Source of the DNA: CAVZTX01 sp963778375
GTDB taxonomy: Bacteria > Chloroflexota > Ktedonobacteria > Ktedonobacterales > Ktedonobacteraceae
NCBI GenBank assembly: GCA_963778375.1
Contig: CAVZTX010000004.1
Coordinates: 62,001-126,000, forward strand
DNA: 64,000 nt
Direction: 5' to 3'
Part shown: piece after piece, positions 34,801 through 42,536 of the stretch
Layout of the letters: each line of letters begins with the position of its first letter
Position numbering within the stretch: position 1 is the first letter of the stretch
Notes under the pieces: generated by a model
Told to the model about the DNA's origin: nothing
Seen by the model: only the letters and a program-made list of their open reading frames with translations
The model's database searches: none
Made by a program: the position numbers and the translations under genes

Positions 34801-35447
34801 AACTGGTTGGCCTGCTGGCGATACAAAATGATGCGAGAGACCGATTCGGGCAGGGTTGTGCAGAGTGTCGCAACCTCTTCCTCCGCCAGCGAACGCTCAC
34901 CTGTTGGATTGACGAGGAAGAGGATTGAAAATCCCTGGGGTTCGCGTCGCCCCAATTTGCGCGAAGAACGTTCAGGTAGAGGAAGGCGATGTGTATTCGT
35001 TCGGTGATTACCGCTACTGGCTTGCCGACCTACAGCGAGGTGTTGGCAGAGGAAGCGACCAGGCTTCGACGTTGGGTCAAAGAGAAGTTCCCAGGGAATG
35101 TCGGATGTGTTAGTGCTGAGTACGAGAGGAGTATCAAGACGACGCAGGGCTTCTTGTAGAGGAGGTGGGATGAGTATTTCAAAGAGGAGACGGCCCAGTG
35201 AGAAGAGGGAATCATTGAGCATGTTGAGTTTGGTGGTTTGCTGCTTCACCTCGGTGAGTGCAATGCTTTGCATCTGTTGGGTAGCTGCCTGCAAGGAACG
35301 ACGCAGTCGCTCGGACTGCTCAGAGTTGAGATCGGTGATGTATTCCTGGCCCGCAAAGGTGAAGTCCTTGATACCTTCAGGAAGATCAAGACGAAATCGA
35401 TAGACGCTGTCTGTGCGAATGATGCTTAATAAGGCTGGCTGCTCCAT
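31878..35447 (-). CDS. CHAT domain-ClpA/C-type AAA+ ATPase fusion
   Basis: Residues about 100-375 are a CHAT (caspase-like) domain: IPWELLFDP, VVHYAGPLP, LVFLSYYEGR, ALRWPVNT and WMAYILYGDP. The protease dyad is absent: Pro stands at the His of HxxxHG and Tyr at the Cys of SACE. Residues about 400-550 are a Clp N-domain. AAA-1 has GDSGVGKTT and IILFIDEMH; AAA-2 has GPTGVGKTE and VVLLDEVEKAHP, with TSNVG and FRPEFLNRVDE. There is no ClpB-length middle domain, and a SGF tripeptide sits where ClpC-type proteins have their ClpP-docking loop. It is probably an unfoldase with a CHAT-based recognition module. A consensus promoter lies 90 nt upstream. Confidence 0.9.
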   Translation of the reverse strand: MEQPALLSIIRTDSVYRFRLDLPEGIKDFTFAGQEYITDLNSEQSERLRRSLQAATQQMQSIALTEVKQQTTKLNMLNDSLFSLGRLLFEILIPPPLQEALRRLDTPLVLSTNTSDIPWELLFDPTSKPGRFLCQHLAVGRQASSGNHRTNTHRLPLPERSSRKLGRREPQGFSILFLVNPTGERSLAEEEVATLCTTLPESVSRIILYRQQANQLEMRLRASADFPQVVHYAGPLPVAVAAGEPMLALAGSSRFDAGAAEQLFQTLPRRPLVFLSYYEGRNGSAVPSNELMERMASSLLASGAGAVVALRWPVNTVRAREFSVLFYQELADGMSIGEAMRRARSTMAQHHPDDTSWMAYILYGDPTQILVTNPPVNKERTADASFDALDDESMMALPSSNTLDRRFLQEVLSIALMEARRMHKDYLGTPHLFIALTKLDGGCTQDALRNLSFSPKQVRDVIRLALGSGKATSETPILPTRRCKEILQTAERNALHAGSTSIDERAIAQAVLGEKDGVTYELLTKMGINPSQLIELILTSNARALLKLVPSVNANPSAAPADLPIGISPEGASKGSNSVLDRLGRDLTKQASMKQLTPLIGREKEMRQLIQTLMLKDRNNPILIGDSGVGKTTIVAGLAQRIVDGKVPPELRDKRLIELSASSLVAGTKYRGEFEERLLKVLEEAEGGGDIILFIDEMHLLIGTGRAADGSIDAAGILKPALAGGRLRCIGATTPQEYRTIEKDAAMERRLRPINIEEPSTDEALAILSGMRDLYEQHHHVTITKEALQTAVQLSVQYLPNLRLPDKACSVLDEACSQARVFLAEDERDDEIVEQPIITAVLIAEVISHRTGIPVRAPGREERDRLLNLETLLKRRVIGQDEAISRVAQAIQVARAGLKPRNRPAGVFLFLGPTGVGKTELARALAAEVFGSDEHLIRVDMSEYMEKHAVSRMIGAPPGYIGHDQEGQLTGKLRRRPHCVVLLDEVEKAHPEVFDLFLQVFDAGRLTDAQGHTVDAQHAIWIMTSNVGTDMLGRSMPSGFRASVKETAEEMQRERLMERLRQTFRPEFLNRVDEIVIFHPLGQEQARAITRLQMNELATRLLEQGLTLRAEDSAIELLCKEGFTSTQGARPLRRVIERLLTVPLSLRILLANIPEHGEVQVSASDGKLDIDITEPSRVEVEENVEVDAM

Positions 35448-35536
35448 AGGTTCCTCTGTTCCCTAAACTCTTCTCTACTACAATCTTCCCTGCGAACAAA
35501 TCTTTTACCATGTGAATGCGAGGTCATGGCAAGTGC

Positions 35537-35566
35537 AGTATACGTGGCAGGATACAGGGGTGTCAA
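35537..35566 (-). promoter_or_regulatory. Promoter of the CHAT-Clp gene
   Basis: On the minus strand TTGACA (35566-35561), 18 nt, TATACT (35542-35537). Both hexamers are consensus or one base away. Not a heat-shock (HrcA/CIRCE) element. Confidence 0.75.
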
Positions 35567-35614
35567 TAGTCGTAGTTACTATGTTACTATGTGGGAAATG
35601 AGTGAATTACGCAC

Positions 35615-35642
35615 TTGACGGGCAGAACTATTCTGCTATAAT
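35615..35642 (+). promoter_or_regulatory. Promoter of the metG leader
   Basis: TTGACG (35615-35620), 16 nt, TATAAT (35637-35642). Transcription would begin near 35649, about 30 nt before the leader peptide start and 200 nt before metG. Confidence 0.78.
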
Positions 35643-35678
35643 TGAGTTCACAAGCAAGTTAAGAACGGAGCAACAGAA

Positions 35679-35762
35679 ATGAAAATTTTCTTCACTATGT
35701 CTATGGCAATGCCGGTGCGCAGGAAGCTGCGCGGAGTGTTGCTTATGTTTTCTGTTGCCTGA
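35679..35762 (+). CDS. Met-codon leader peptide upstream of metG (27 aa)
   Basis: ATG 35679 follows GGAG by 8 nt. The peptide has Met codons at 1, 7, 9, 11 and 23, with TMSMAMPVRRK as the dense stretch. A 6-bp hairpin (35717-35722 with 35727-35732) begins directly after this cluster. The ORF ends 21 nt before a strong intrinsic terminator, and metG follows. Five Met in 27 codons next to the methionyl-tRNA synthetase gene points to ribosome-mediated attenuation: stalling for charged tRNA-Met would change the RNA fold. The Val-Arg-Arg after the cluster also follows the Cys cluster of the cysS leader. Role inferred. Confidence 0.65.
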   Translation: MKIFFTMSMAMPVRRKLRGVLLMFSVA

Positions 35763-35783
35763 TTTAATCGACACAGGACTTTC

Positions 35784-35816
35784 AGGGCCACCCGTGCAGG
35801 GTGGCCCTTTCTTTTT
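35784..35816 (+). terminator. Intrinsic terminator (attenuator) before metG
   Basis: AGGGCCACCC and GGGTGGCCCT form a perfect 10-bp GC-rich stem around GTGCA, followed by TTCTTTTTG. It lies between the leader promoter and metG and 33 nt before the metG start, so most transcripts should stop here unless it is overridden. Confidence 0.88.
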
Positions 35817-35848
35817 GTTCTCATTACTCATATGAATGAAGGTGACTC

Positions 35849-37453
35849 ATGGCAAATTCGAGACAAGACGAGACGCAACCTCGCTGGTACGTCACAACTG
35901 CAATTCCATATGTGAATGCGAAGCCACACATTGGCTTTGCATTGGAGACTATTCTGACTGATGCCCTGGCACGCTATCATCGACTGAAAAGTGAGGATGT
36001 ATGGTTCCTGACTGGAACGGACGAGAATAGCTTAAAGAATGTGCAGGCAGCCGAAAAGGAGGGCATCCCTACTGCGGAACTTGTTGAGCGCAACGCAGCA
36101 TCTTTCTACGCACTACGAGATTCCTTGAACCTCTCGTTTGATGACTTCATCCGCACCAGTATCGAGCCAAGGCACATAGACGGAGTAAAGAAACTCTGGG
36201 AGGACTGTTACCAGAACGGCGATATCTACAAGAAGGTCTATCATGGACTGTACTGTATAGGGTGCGAACAATTCTACACCGAGAATGAACTGGTGAACGG
36301 ATTGTGTCCTGAACATTTGACTCCGCCGGTAGTGGTTGACGAGGAAAATTACTTTTTTCGTCTTTCTCGCTACGCCGACCGCCTGCGTGAATTAATCGAA
36401 TCCGACCAACTGCGGATTGTGCCACAAACGCGCAAAAACGAGGTGCTCAGCTTTATACGCATGGGTCTGAACGATTTTAGCATCTCGCGTTCATATACAC
36501 GCTCGCATGGCTGGGGCATTCCGGTGCCGAATGACCCGGATCAAGTAATGTATGTATGGTTCGATGCGTTAGGCAACTACATCACCGCATTGGGCTACGC
36601 CGACGATGCACCTTTATACCAGCGCTACTGGCTGGATAACCCGCACAGGGTTCACGTGATTGGTAAGGGCATTATCCGTTTCCATGCTGTATACTGGCCC
36701 GCGATGCTGCTCTCCGCCAATGTGCCACTCCCCACGACCATCTTTGTACATGGATACGTGACGGTTGAGGGAGGAAAGATCAGCAAGTCGCTGGGTAATG
36801 TGATCGACCCGGTTGAACTGGCGCAACGCTATGGGACAGATGCCTTGCGCTACTACCTGCTGCGTGCGATTCCCTCTACCGATGATGGCGACTTTACCTT
36901 GGAGCGCTTCATTCACACCTATAACGTTGACCTGGCCGACCAGCTCGGCAATCTACTCAATCGTGTGATCAGCATGGTTGGTCGCTATTACGGAAGGATA
37001 GTGCCAGCACCGAGTGCATTGGAGGAGGTTGATCGACGCCTCATAACTATCGCAGAAGCATTGCGCGAACCGGTGGAACAAGCTCTGGCACGCTTCGCAC
37101 CCCACGAGGCGCTGGCCGTCATCTGGGAACTGGTAAGTGCTGCAAACAAGTATGTGCAAGAGGTCGAACCCTGGGCTCTGGCCAGGCTCCGCAAGATAGA
37201 GGGTGAAGGTTCGTCGGCAGAGGCTCGCCTGGCTACCGTACTCTATAACTTGACCGAAGTGCTGCGCCTGATTGCGCATTACTGCTCCCCGTTTATACCT
37301 GCCAGCGCTGAAGCTATTGCTCATCAACTGGGCATTACCCTGGATACAAGCGGGAATTGGGCGCGAGTATCGAGTTGGGGTGGTTACCCTATGGGAACGA
37401 GGGTGCAGCCGAGCAGCGTATTGTTTCCCAAGATTGCGATGCCAGAGGATTGA
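35849..37453 (+). CDS. metG: Methionine--tRNA ligase
   Basis: Class I synthetase charging tRNA-Met for initiation and elongation. Motifs: TAIPYVNAKPHIGFALE (HIGH region), the zinc knuckle beginning CIGCEQFYTENELVNGLCPEH, the editing/active-site WFDALGNYITALGY, and KISKSLGNVIDP as KMSKS. The helical anticodon domain follows. At 534 residues it is the short form without a C-terminal tRNA-binding (Trbp111) dimer domain. Expression is probably set by the leader peptide and terminator upstream. AAGGTGA precedes ATG 35849. Confidence 0.95.
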   Translation: MANSRQDETQPRWYVTTAIPYVNAKPHIGFALETILTDALARYHRLKSEDVWFLTGTDENSLKNVQAAEKEGIPTAELVERNAASFYALRDSLNLSFDDFIRTSIEPRHIDGVKKLWEDCYQNGDIYKKVYHGLYCIGCEQFYTENELVNGLCPEHLTPPVVVDEENYFFRLSRYADRLRELIESDQLRIVPQTRKNEVLSFIRMGLNDFSISRSYTRSHGWGIPVPNDPDQVMYVWFDALGNYITALGYADDAPLYQRYWLDNPHRVHVIGKGIIRFHAVYWPAMLLSANVPLPTTIFVHGYVTVEGGKISKSLGNVIDPVELAQRYGTDALRYYLLRAIPSTDDGDFTLERFIHTYNVDLADQLGNLLNRVISMVGRYYGRIVPAPSALEEVDRRLITIAEALREPVEQALARFAPHEALAVIWELVSAANKYVQEVEPWALARLRKIEGEGSSAEARLATVLYNLTEVLRLIAHYCSPFIPASAEAIAHQLGITLDTSGNWARVSSWGGYPMGTRVQPSSVLFPKIAMPED

Positions 37454-37572
37454 AGTTATGCATGTAGTAGCGTATAGTAAGAATGGGTCACTATCCTTCT
37501 TCACCGCGAGACGGTGATGCAATCCGGAGAAGATGAGACGCCTCATTGCGGGGGCTCGCAGGAGTAATACAG

Positions 37573-38256
37573 ATGAACATCAGACGACTTTTCCGAATCG
37601 CGATGCTGACTGGACTTATCTTGGTTCTCGCTGCTTGCGCGGACACTCCATCACTACAAGTAGGACGTACCCCAACGGTGAATGCTCTCACTTCCATACC
37701 CACATCGGCAGCGCAGCAATCACCAACCCCAACCATGTTTGGAGGAGCATCAGCCCAACTGGGATCACTTCCACAATCTTGTCCTCCGAATCCAATCCTC
37801 GCTCCCAAAACCATCAGCCCTAAGTTCGTACCCATGTTTGGAGCCGGACCAGCATGGGCTGGCGGAATCGGGAGCTACAAACAAATTCCTCTCGCTCTTG
37901 TTTGGGATCCCAACGACGCCCTAGACAGTCATAATCAGTATGGATGGGAACACAAACTGTTGTGGGTGGCGGCAACCACCTTGCATGGAAGCGTAACGAT
38001 CCGTGGGACGAATCTGCGGACGGGTGCCCCCATCCACCCAGACGCGGAGTACGCATCAGCCATGAGTACTCTGACCTCGTTGGTCTTGAAGCCAGAAGAC
38101 CCAACAGTGGTAAGTCAGGATGCAAACCGAGATGCTCAATGGACGCAATTTCCAGGATCATTGACCATTCCAGGAGCAGGATGTTACTCTCTTGAAGCTG
38201 TCTGGCCCGGCGGGAGTTGGCATATGATATTTGCCGCTGGTTCAGTGCCTGAGTGA
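37573..38256 (+). CDS. Putative lipoprotein
   Basis: The N-terminus has a basic start, a hydrophobic run and a lipobox (LVLAAC), so the mature protein should begin with a lipidated Cys about residue 21 and sit on the outer face of the membrane. A Ser/Thr/Pro-rich linker (about 30-60) leads to a globular domain with many Trp and Pro (WDPNDALDSHNQYGWEHK, then LTIPGAGCYSLEAVWPGGSWHMIF), a beta-sandwich-like pattern. No enzyme motif is seen. AGGAG lies about 9 nt before ATG 37573; the longer reading from 37546 would precede the signal with non-signal residues. Confidence 0.72.
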   Translation: MNIRRLFRIAMLTGLILVLAACADTPSLQVGRTPTVNALTSIPTSAAQQSPTPTMFGGASAQLGSLPQSCPPNPILAPKTISPKFVPMFGAGPAWAGGIGSYKQIPLALVWDPNDALDSHNQYGWEHKLLWVAATTLHGSVTIRGTNLRTGAPIHPDAEYASAMSTLTSLVLKPEDPTVVSQDANRDAQWTQFPGSLTIPGAGCYSLEAVWPGGSWHMIFAAGSVPE

Positions 38257-38294
38257 AGAAGGAATCTTGCCTATAAAGAAATGAGCTAATAGCT

Positions 38295-39125
38295 ATGCCA
38301 ACTACTACCCAAAAAGACAAGGCTATCCAATTCCATTCCTTGCACACTAGATCAGAAATTCTTGTCTTGCCAAATGCCTGGGATGCTGCAAGCGCACGCA
38401 TTTTTGAACAGGCCGGATTTGCTGCAGTAGCTACCACAAGCTCCGGTGTTGCCGCAGCTCTTGGATATGTCGATGGTGAGCAAATCAGCCGCGATCTGCT
38501 AGTAGAGGCGACGAAACGCATTGCAAGTGTCGTCACCTGTCCTGTGACCGCTGACATCGAGGCAGGCTATGGTGATACAATCGAGGAGGTACTGCAAACG
38601 GTCAAAGTGATCATTGAAGCAGGCGCGGTCGGTATCAACATTGAAGACTCTAAGCAAAGAATGCTCATGAATATCCCACGTCACGTAGAGCTTCTCAGAG
38701 CTATACGCCAGCTTGCGGAGTCAATGGATATGCCCTTTGTCATCAACGCCCGCACCGACGTTTTTTTATTGGGCAGAGGTAACCCTGCTGACTACATCGA
38801 GGAGGCAGTTCGCCGCGCAAATGCTTACCGCGAAGCCGGCGCGGATTGCCTCTTTCCTATCGGCTTGAGCGACACAAACGTGATAGCGAAACTCGTACAG
38901 GCGATTTCTGGACCGGTCAATATACTTGCCGTATCCAACAGTCCTTCGATAACAGAACTTGCTCAACTTGGAGTTGCGCGTGTCAGTTTCGGATCAGGAC
39001 CAATGCGTGCCACCCTTGGATATCTTCGCCAGATTGCTCATGAATTGCTTGAGCAGGGAACGTATACAACGATGAATGAGAAGGCGATTTCAGGTGCCGA
39101 ACTCGGACGTTTATTCGAAGAGTAG
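38295..39125 (+). CDS. Isocitrate lyase/PEP mutase superfamily protein
   Basis: A 276-residue TIM-barrel enzyme. LPNAWDAASARIFEQAGF opens the barrel, then ATTSSGVAAALGY, the metal-binding DIEAGYG, NIEDSK and INARTDVFL. It belongs to the short 2-methylisocitrate lyase/phosphonomutase-like group. The KKCGH loop of true isocitrate lyases is absent. It cleaves or rearranges a C-C or C-P bond next to a carboxylate; the substrate is unknown. It begins 38 nt after the lipoprotein and ends 17 nt before the phosphofructokinase, so the three may be cotranscribed. Confidence 0.85.
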   Translation: MPTTTQKDKAIQFHSLHTRSEILVLPNAWDAASARIFEQAGFAAVATTSSGVAAALGYVDGEQISRDLLVEATKRIASVVTCPVTADIEAGYGDTIEEVLQTVKVIIEAGAVGINIEDSKQRMLMNIPRHVELLRAIRQLAESMDMPFVINARTDVFLLGRGNPADYIEEAVRRANAYREAGADCLFPIGLSDTNVIAKLVQAISGPVNILAVSNSPSITELAQLGVARVSFGSGPMRATLGYLRQIAHELLEQGTYTTMNEKAISGAELGRLFEE

Positions 39126-39142
39126 AGTAGAAAGGATGCATC

Positions 39143-40357
39143 ATGCCAGGACAAACTTCAAGCCCCATTCGTAGACTGGGTGTACTGACTGGAGGAGGTG
39201 ACGTGCCAGGATTGAACGCAGCTATTAAAGCGCTGGTGTATCGAGCGGAAACGATGGGCATTCAGTTTCTTGGCCTACGCGCTGGATGGGAAGGCATCAC
39301 CTATCTTGATCGGGCACGCGGCTATGATGCGCTCATCTTTCGTCCGGAGGATCCCAGCACATGGCACGGAAGCTATCTGATGCCCTTGACGCGACTCAAT
39401 ACGCGCACTATCGACCGCCAGGGTGGCACAATTTTGCAATCGACGCGTACCAATCCGGCACGCACACGGGTAGGAGATTTACCGCGGCGCCTGGCAACTT
39501 ACGGCAGCGGGCACACCTCGGATGATCACGTCGATCTCACCGACGAAGTGCTGGCAAATCTGAGCTTTCTGGAACTGGATGGGCTGGTGGTCATTGGGGG
39601 CGACGATACGTTGAGCTATGGAGCCGTATTGACAGCAAAAGGCGTACCCATCTGGGGCATTCCTAAAACAATGGATAACGATGTGCATGGCACCGATTAC
39701 TGTATTGGCTTCCAGACAGCCATCAGTCGAGCAGCAGAGTTTATCGGGCGCATTCGTTCCACGGCGGGGTCGCACAGTGAGACCGTGCTTTTTCGCATGT
39801 TTGGCCGTGACGCCGGCTTTACAGCCCTTGAAACAGCCGCCGTTACCTGGGCCGATCGCGTTCTGATCCCCGAAGTTCCAGCCGATATCGATACCCTGGC
39901 CAAGCTAGTTGCTCAGGATCGACAGAATCCACAACACTATTCGATCATTGTGCTTTCAGAGGGCGCAGACCTGGGCGTGCCCATACCAGAAATCGGTGTG
40001 GCAGATGCGTATGGGCACAAGCATAAGGCGAACGTCGCCGAATTTCTGGCCGACCAACTCACTAGCCGCATGCCCGATGTGCGCTTTCTGCCAATTGACC
40101 TAACCTATGTTCTGCGTAGTGGCGAGCCAGATGCATATGACAAGCACATGGCAATTTACTACGCCAACGTAATCATGAGCCAGGTCGAGACAGGCACATA
40201 CGGTGTCATGGCGGCACACCGGGACGGCTATTTTATTGTGACCGACATACCCGGCAAAAACTTGCCCGCTCGGCGCGTTGACCCTGCCGATTACCATACC
40301 ACGCGCTATCGACCGCGCTTCGAGCATATCAGCGGCCCTTATCAACCGCAAGAATAA
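39143..40357 (+). CDS. 6-phosphofructokinase, probably pyrophosphate-dependent
   Basis: Phosphorylates fructose 6-phosphate to the 1,6-bisphosphate. Motifs: LTGGGDVPGLN at the start, VIGGDDTLSYG, IPKTMDNDVHGTD with the catalytic Asp residues, FGRDAGFTA, and LSEGAD. ATP-dependent enzymes carry Gly at the two positions occupied here by the second Asp of GGDD and the Lys of PKTMDND; this Asp/Lys pair is the mark of PPi-dependent enzymes. That makes a reversible, PPi-using step likely. Length (404 aa) is longer than E. coli PfkA because of an insert near residues 60-130. AAAGGATG lies upstream of ATG 39143. Confidence 0.9.
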   Translation: MPGQTSSPIRRLGVLTGGGDVPGLNAAIKALVYRAETMGIQFLGLRAGWEGITYLDRARGYDALIFRPEDPSTWHGSYLMPLTRLNTRTIDRQGGTILQSTRTNPARTRVGDLPRRLATYGSGHTSDDHVDLTDEVLANLSFLELDGLVVIGGDDTLSYGAVLTAKGVPIWGIPKTMDNDVHGTDYCIGFQTAISRAAEFIGRIRSTAGSHSETVLFRMFGRDAGFTALETAAVTWADRVLIPEVPADIDTLAKLVAQDRQNPQHYSIIVLSEGADLGVPIPEIGVADAYGHKHKANVAEFLADQLTSRMPDVRFLPIDLTYVLRSGEPDAYDKHMAIYYANVIMSQVETGTYGVMAAHRDGYFIVTDIPGKNLPARRVDPADYHTTRYRPRFEHISGPYQPQE

Positions 40358-40393
40358 TCCCGCATATAGGCATCCGCTGTCATCCTTTCGATT

Positions 40394-40463
40394 GTCATCC
40401 TGAGTGCAACGACGGATCTCTCGCGGGACAGCACGCAGATCCTTCGCTCCGCTCAGGATGACA
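40394..40463. repeat. REP-like palindrome
   Basis: TGTCATCCTGAG (40394-40405) and CTCAGGATGACA (40452-40463) enclose GGATCT/AGATCC and the CTTCGCTCCG block seen in the other copies. It lies between the convergent phosphofructokinase and queA genes. Confidence 0.65.
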
Positions 40464-40496
40464 GTGGCGGAGAGACCTTAAGAGCTACCCTTTATA

Positions 40497-41603
40497 TCAC
40501 GGCAAAATCAAATGCAAATCACCAAACTCGTGCCAGAGATATCCTTGTTTCAGCGCCTCTCGGTACGTGATTTCCAGATGTGGCCGGTCAGTCAGCGTCT
40601 CCAACATTGCCAAATGTGTTGAAAGCGGTTCATGGAGACCAGTTAGCAGACCATTAACGGCGCGAATGCCGCGTTTCGGTGTAATTAGTATGTCCGTCCA
40701 ACCCTCACCAGGATGCGTTACCCCGCTGGTATCTGTTACCGTTTCCAACGCTCGCACGACGGTTGTACCAACGGCAATAACGCGCTGATGAGCAAGATGT
40801 GCTGTGTTGATGAGGCGGGCTGTTGGTTCAGGCACACGATAATATTCCTCATATACCGGCTCTTTCTGTTCTGTGCTGGCAACTCCTGTATGCAGGAGTA
40901 AGGGGACTATCTGAATACCCCTGGCAATTAGGCGGGTCAGCAGTTCAGGTGTGAAGGCGCGTCCCGCAGATGGCATCTCTGCACTGCCCTTCTCCGTTAC
41001 ATAGACTGTTTGGTAGTAGCTTAGAGGCCATGCTTCTTTGACATAGCTATACCGAATTGGGAAACCATACTCGTCAAGATAAGCATGAAGCGGACCAGGC
41101 AGATGCAGGCTAGCAACCCACAGACGGCGAAAAGCATTGCCAGGGGCGTAGGGCGTATGGAACGTTACACTCGCACCCGCAGGCAGTGCAAAGGACTCTC
41201 CTGGCTGGATATCATAGAACGGCCTGGTCGCTTTCTCCTGATTGTCCTGATATGCACGCATTTCCACTACCCAGAGATCCGCGGGCAGATGCGTTGAAAG
41301 ATGCAGTTCAAATTGCGTCCCATCAGCGCGTGTAGCCGTCAAAGCAGCGTTCAGAGTGCCGCTGGTATTAATCACCAACACATCGCCTGGCTCTAGAAAA
41401 TCTCCGATTTGACGAAAACGCGTATGCACAACCTGGTCAGTTGAGATGTGTGAGACCATCAGGCGCACTTCATCGCGTGCCAATCCTCGTGCCTCCGGTG
41501 GTTCTTTGGCCTCTAATTCGGATGACAGTATGAAGTTAAGCAGCGGGAGTCCAGGAAGTCCCTTGTTATATTCCGTTGATAAAAGGATTGGTGCCGTATT
41601 CAT
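40497..41603 (-). CDS. queA: S-adenosylmethionine:tRNA ribosyltransferase-isomerase-like protein
   Basis: QueA moves the ribosyl part of SAM to 7-aminomethyl-7-deazaguanine in tRNA, making epoxyqueuosine. Features match: LARDEVRLMVSH near the N-terminus, FLEPGDVLVINTSGTLNA, VPLLLHTG, YRVPEPTARLINTAHLAHQRVIAVGTTVVRALET, and HEPLSTHLAMLE near the end. The order is that of QueA, though the sequence is divergent at the N-terminus and the length (368) slightly long. It follows an SDR gene by 12 nt on the same strand. No other queuosine genes are in the window, so precursor may come from elsewhere or by salvage. Confidence 0.85.
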   Translation of the reverse strand: MNTAPILLSTEYNKGLPGLPLLNFILSSELEAKEPPEARGLARDEVRLMVSHISTDQVVHTRFRQIGDFLEPGDVLVINTSGTLNAALTATRADGTQFELHLSTHLPADLWVVEMRAYQDNQEKATRPFYDIQPGESFALPAGASVTFHTPYAPGNAFRRLWVASLHLPGPLHAYLDEYGFPIRYSYVKEAWPLSYYQTVYVTEKGSAEMPSAGRAFTPELLTRLIARGIQIVPLLLHTGVASTEQKEPVYEEYYRVPEPTARLINTAHLAHQRVIAVGTTVVRALETVTDTSGVTHPGEGWTDILITPKRGIRAVNGLLTGLHEPLSTHLAMLETLTDRPHLEITYREALKQGYLWHEFGDLHLILP

Positions 41604-41615
41604 TGTTTAGCCCAT

Positions 41616-42329
41616 TCACTTCGTATGAAGTTCCTCTATAAGAGCGCGGGCCGAGTAACGCCCGCTGGGTCGCTCACCCATAATCAGTTCAAGCAGACCA
41701 GGAACGCTCTCCTCCGGTAGCGGTCGATCACTAATATCCTCGCCCGGAAAAGCCTCCTGGTGCATCTGCGTGCGCATATCGCCTGGATCAACCCAGTAGA
41801 CACGCAGCGAAGGGTTCTCAGCAGCGAAAATGTGCGAGAGTTGCTCGAGTGCAGCCTTGCTCGAACCATACCCACCCCAACCAGGATAGGCTTCAACGCC
41901 CGCATCGCTCGTGATGTTCATGACACACGCACCCGGCTTCAACTGGTCTTGTACAGCCTGTATAAGCGCAAGTGGAGCAATCACATTGGTGCGATAAACG
42001 CGATCAAGTATATCGAGCGGATAGTTTAGCAGTTCAGGCTGCGGACTAGGGCCGAGCATGCTGGCGTTGTTTATGAGCGCGTCTAACCCGCCTAGTTGCC
42101 CCGCGGCATCGACAAGTGCCTGCCGGTGAGCCGCATCAGTGACATCACCAGGAATGGCAATAACCCTTGTGTGACGTGAGAGTGCCGCATGTGCCGCTCC
42201 AAGCGCATCCGCACCACGTGCATCGATAATCAGATTCCAGCCCTGTATAGCAAGTTGACGCGCTAAAGCGAGACCGAGACCACGCGATGCGCCAGTTATG
42301 AGCGCCGTGTGAGATAAAGATGTCGCCAT
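41616..42329 (-). CDS. SDR family oxidoreductase
   Basis: A 237-residue short-chain dehydrogenase: TGASRGLGLALARQL for NAD(P), INNASML in place of NNAG, and the catalytic YGSSK (Tyr and Lys). The segment LRVYWVDPGDMRTQMHQEAFPGED follows the active site. The Arg after TGAS favours NADP. ATG 42329 is preferred to 42353 because GGAAAGGAAC lies about 7 nt upstream and the fold begins here. Upstream of and probably cotranscribed with queA. Substrate not assignable. Confidence 0.82.
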   Translation of the reverse strand: MATSLSHTALITGASRGLGLALARQLAIQGWNLIIDARGADALGAAHAALSRHTRVIAIPGDVTDAAHRQALVDAAGQLGGLDALINNASMLGPSPQPELLNYPLDILDRVYRTNVIAPLALIQAVQDQLKPGACVMNITSDAGVEAYPGWGGYGSSKAALEQLSHIFAAENPSLRVYWVDPGDMRTQMHQEAFPGEDISDRPLPEESVPGLLELIMGERPSGRYSARALIEELHTK

Positions 42330-42483
42330 TACAATGTTCCTTTCCAACGTCATATATCAATAAGTTCCTCAGTTATTCTTCATTATACCGTGTAGAGTAG
42401 TCTTCGACCTTGGGCAAAGGGCCAGTTACTTTCTGTCCTATCGTACAGGAAAAGGGAAAATATCGAAACTATGCCTTGCAAGC

Positions 42484-42513
42484 TATCGTTATATCTATGT
42501 CAAGCTAACGATA
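42484..42513 (+). promoter_or_regulatory. Inverted half-sites TATCGTTA/TAACGATA
   Basis: TATCGTTA (42484-42491) and TAACGATA (42506-42513) are perfect inverted repeats 14 nt apart, about 25 nt before the next gene. ATCGT/ACGAT half-sites recur before the response regulator (44617) and the molybdopterin gene (47516). Confidence 0.45.
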
Positions 42514-42536
42514 TCCCTCGGAAAGGAGAAAAGCAC

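Noticed and set aside
35649..35848. T-box or S-box upstream of metG
   Set aside because: The leader is too short and lacks the conserved core sequences of either class; the Met-codon ORF explains it better.
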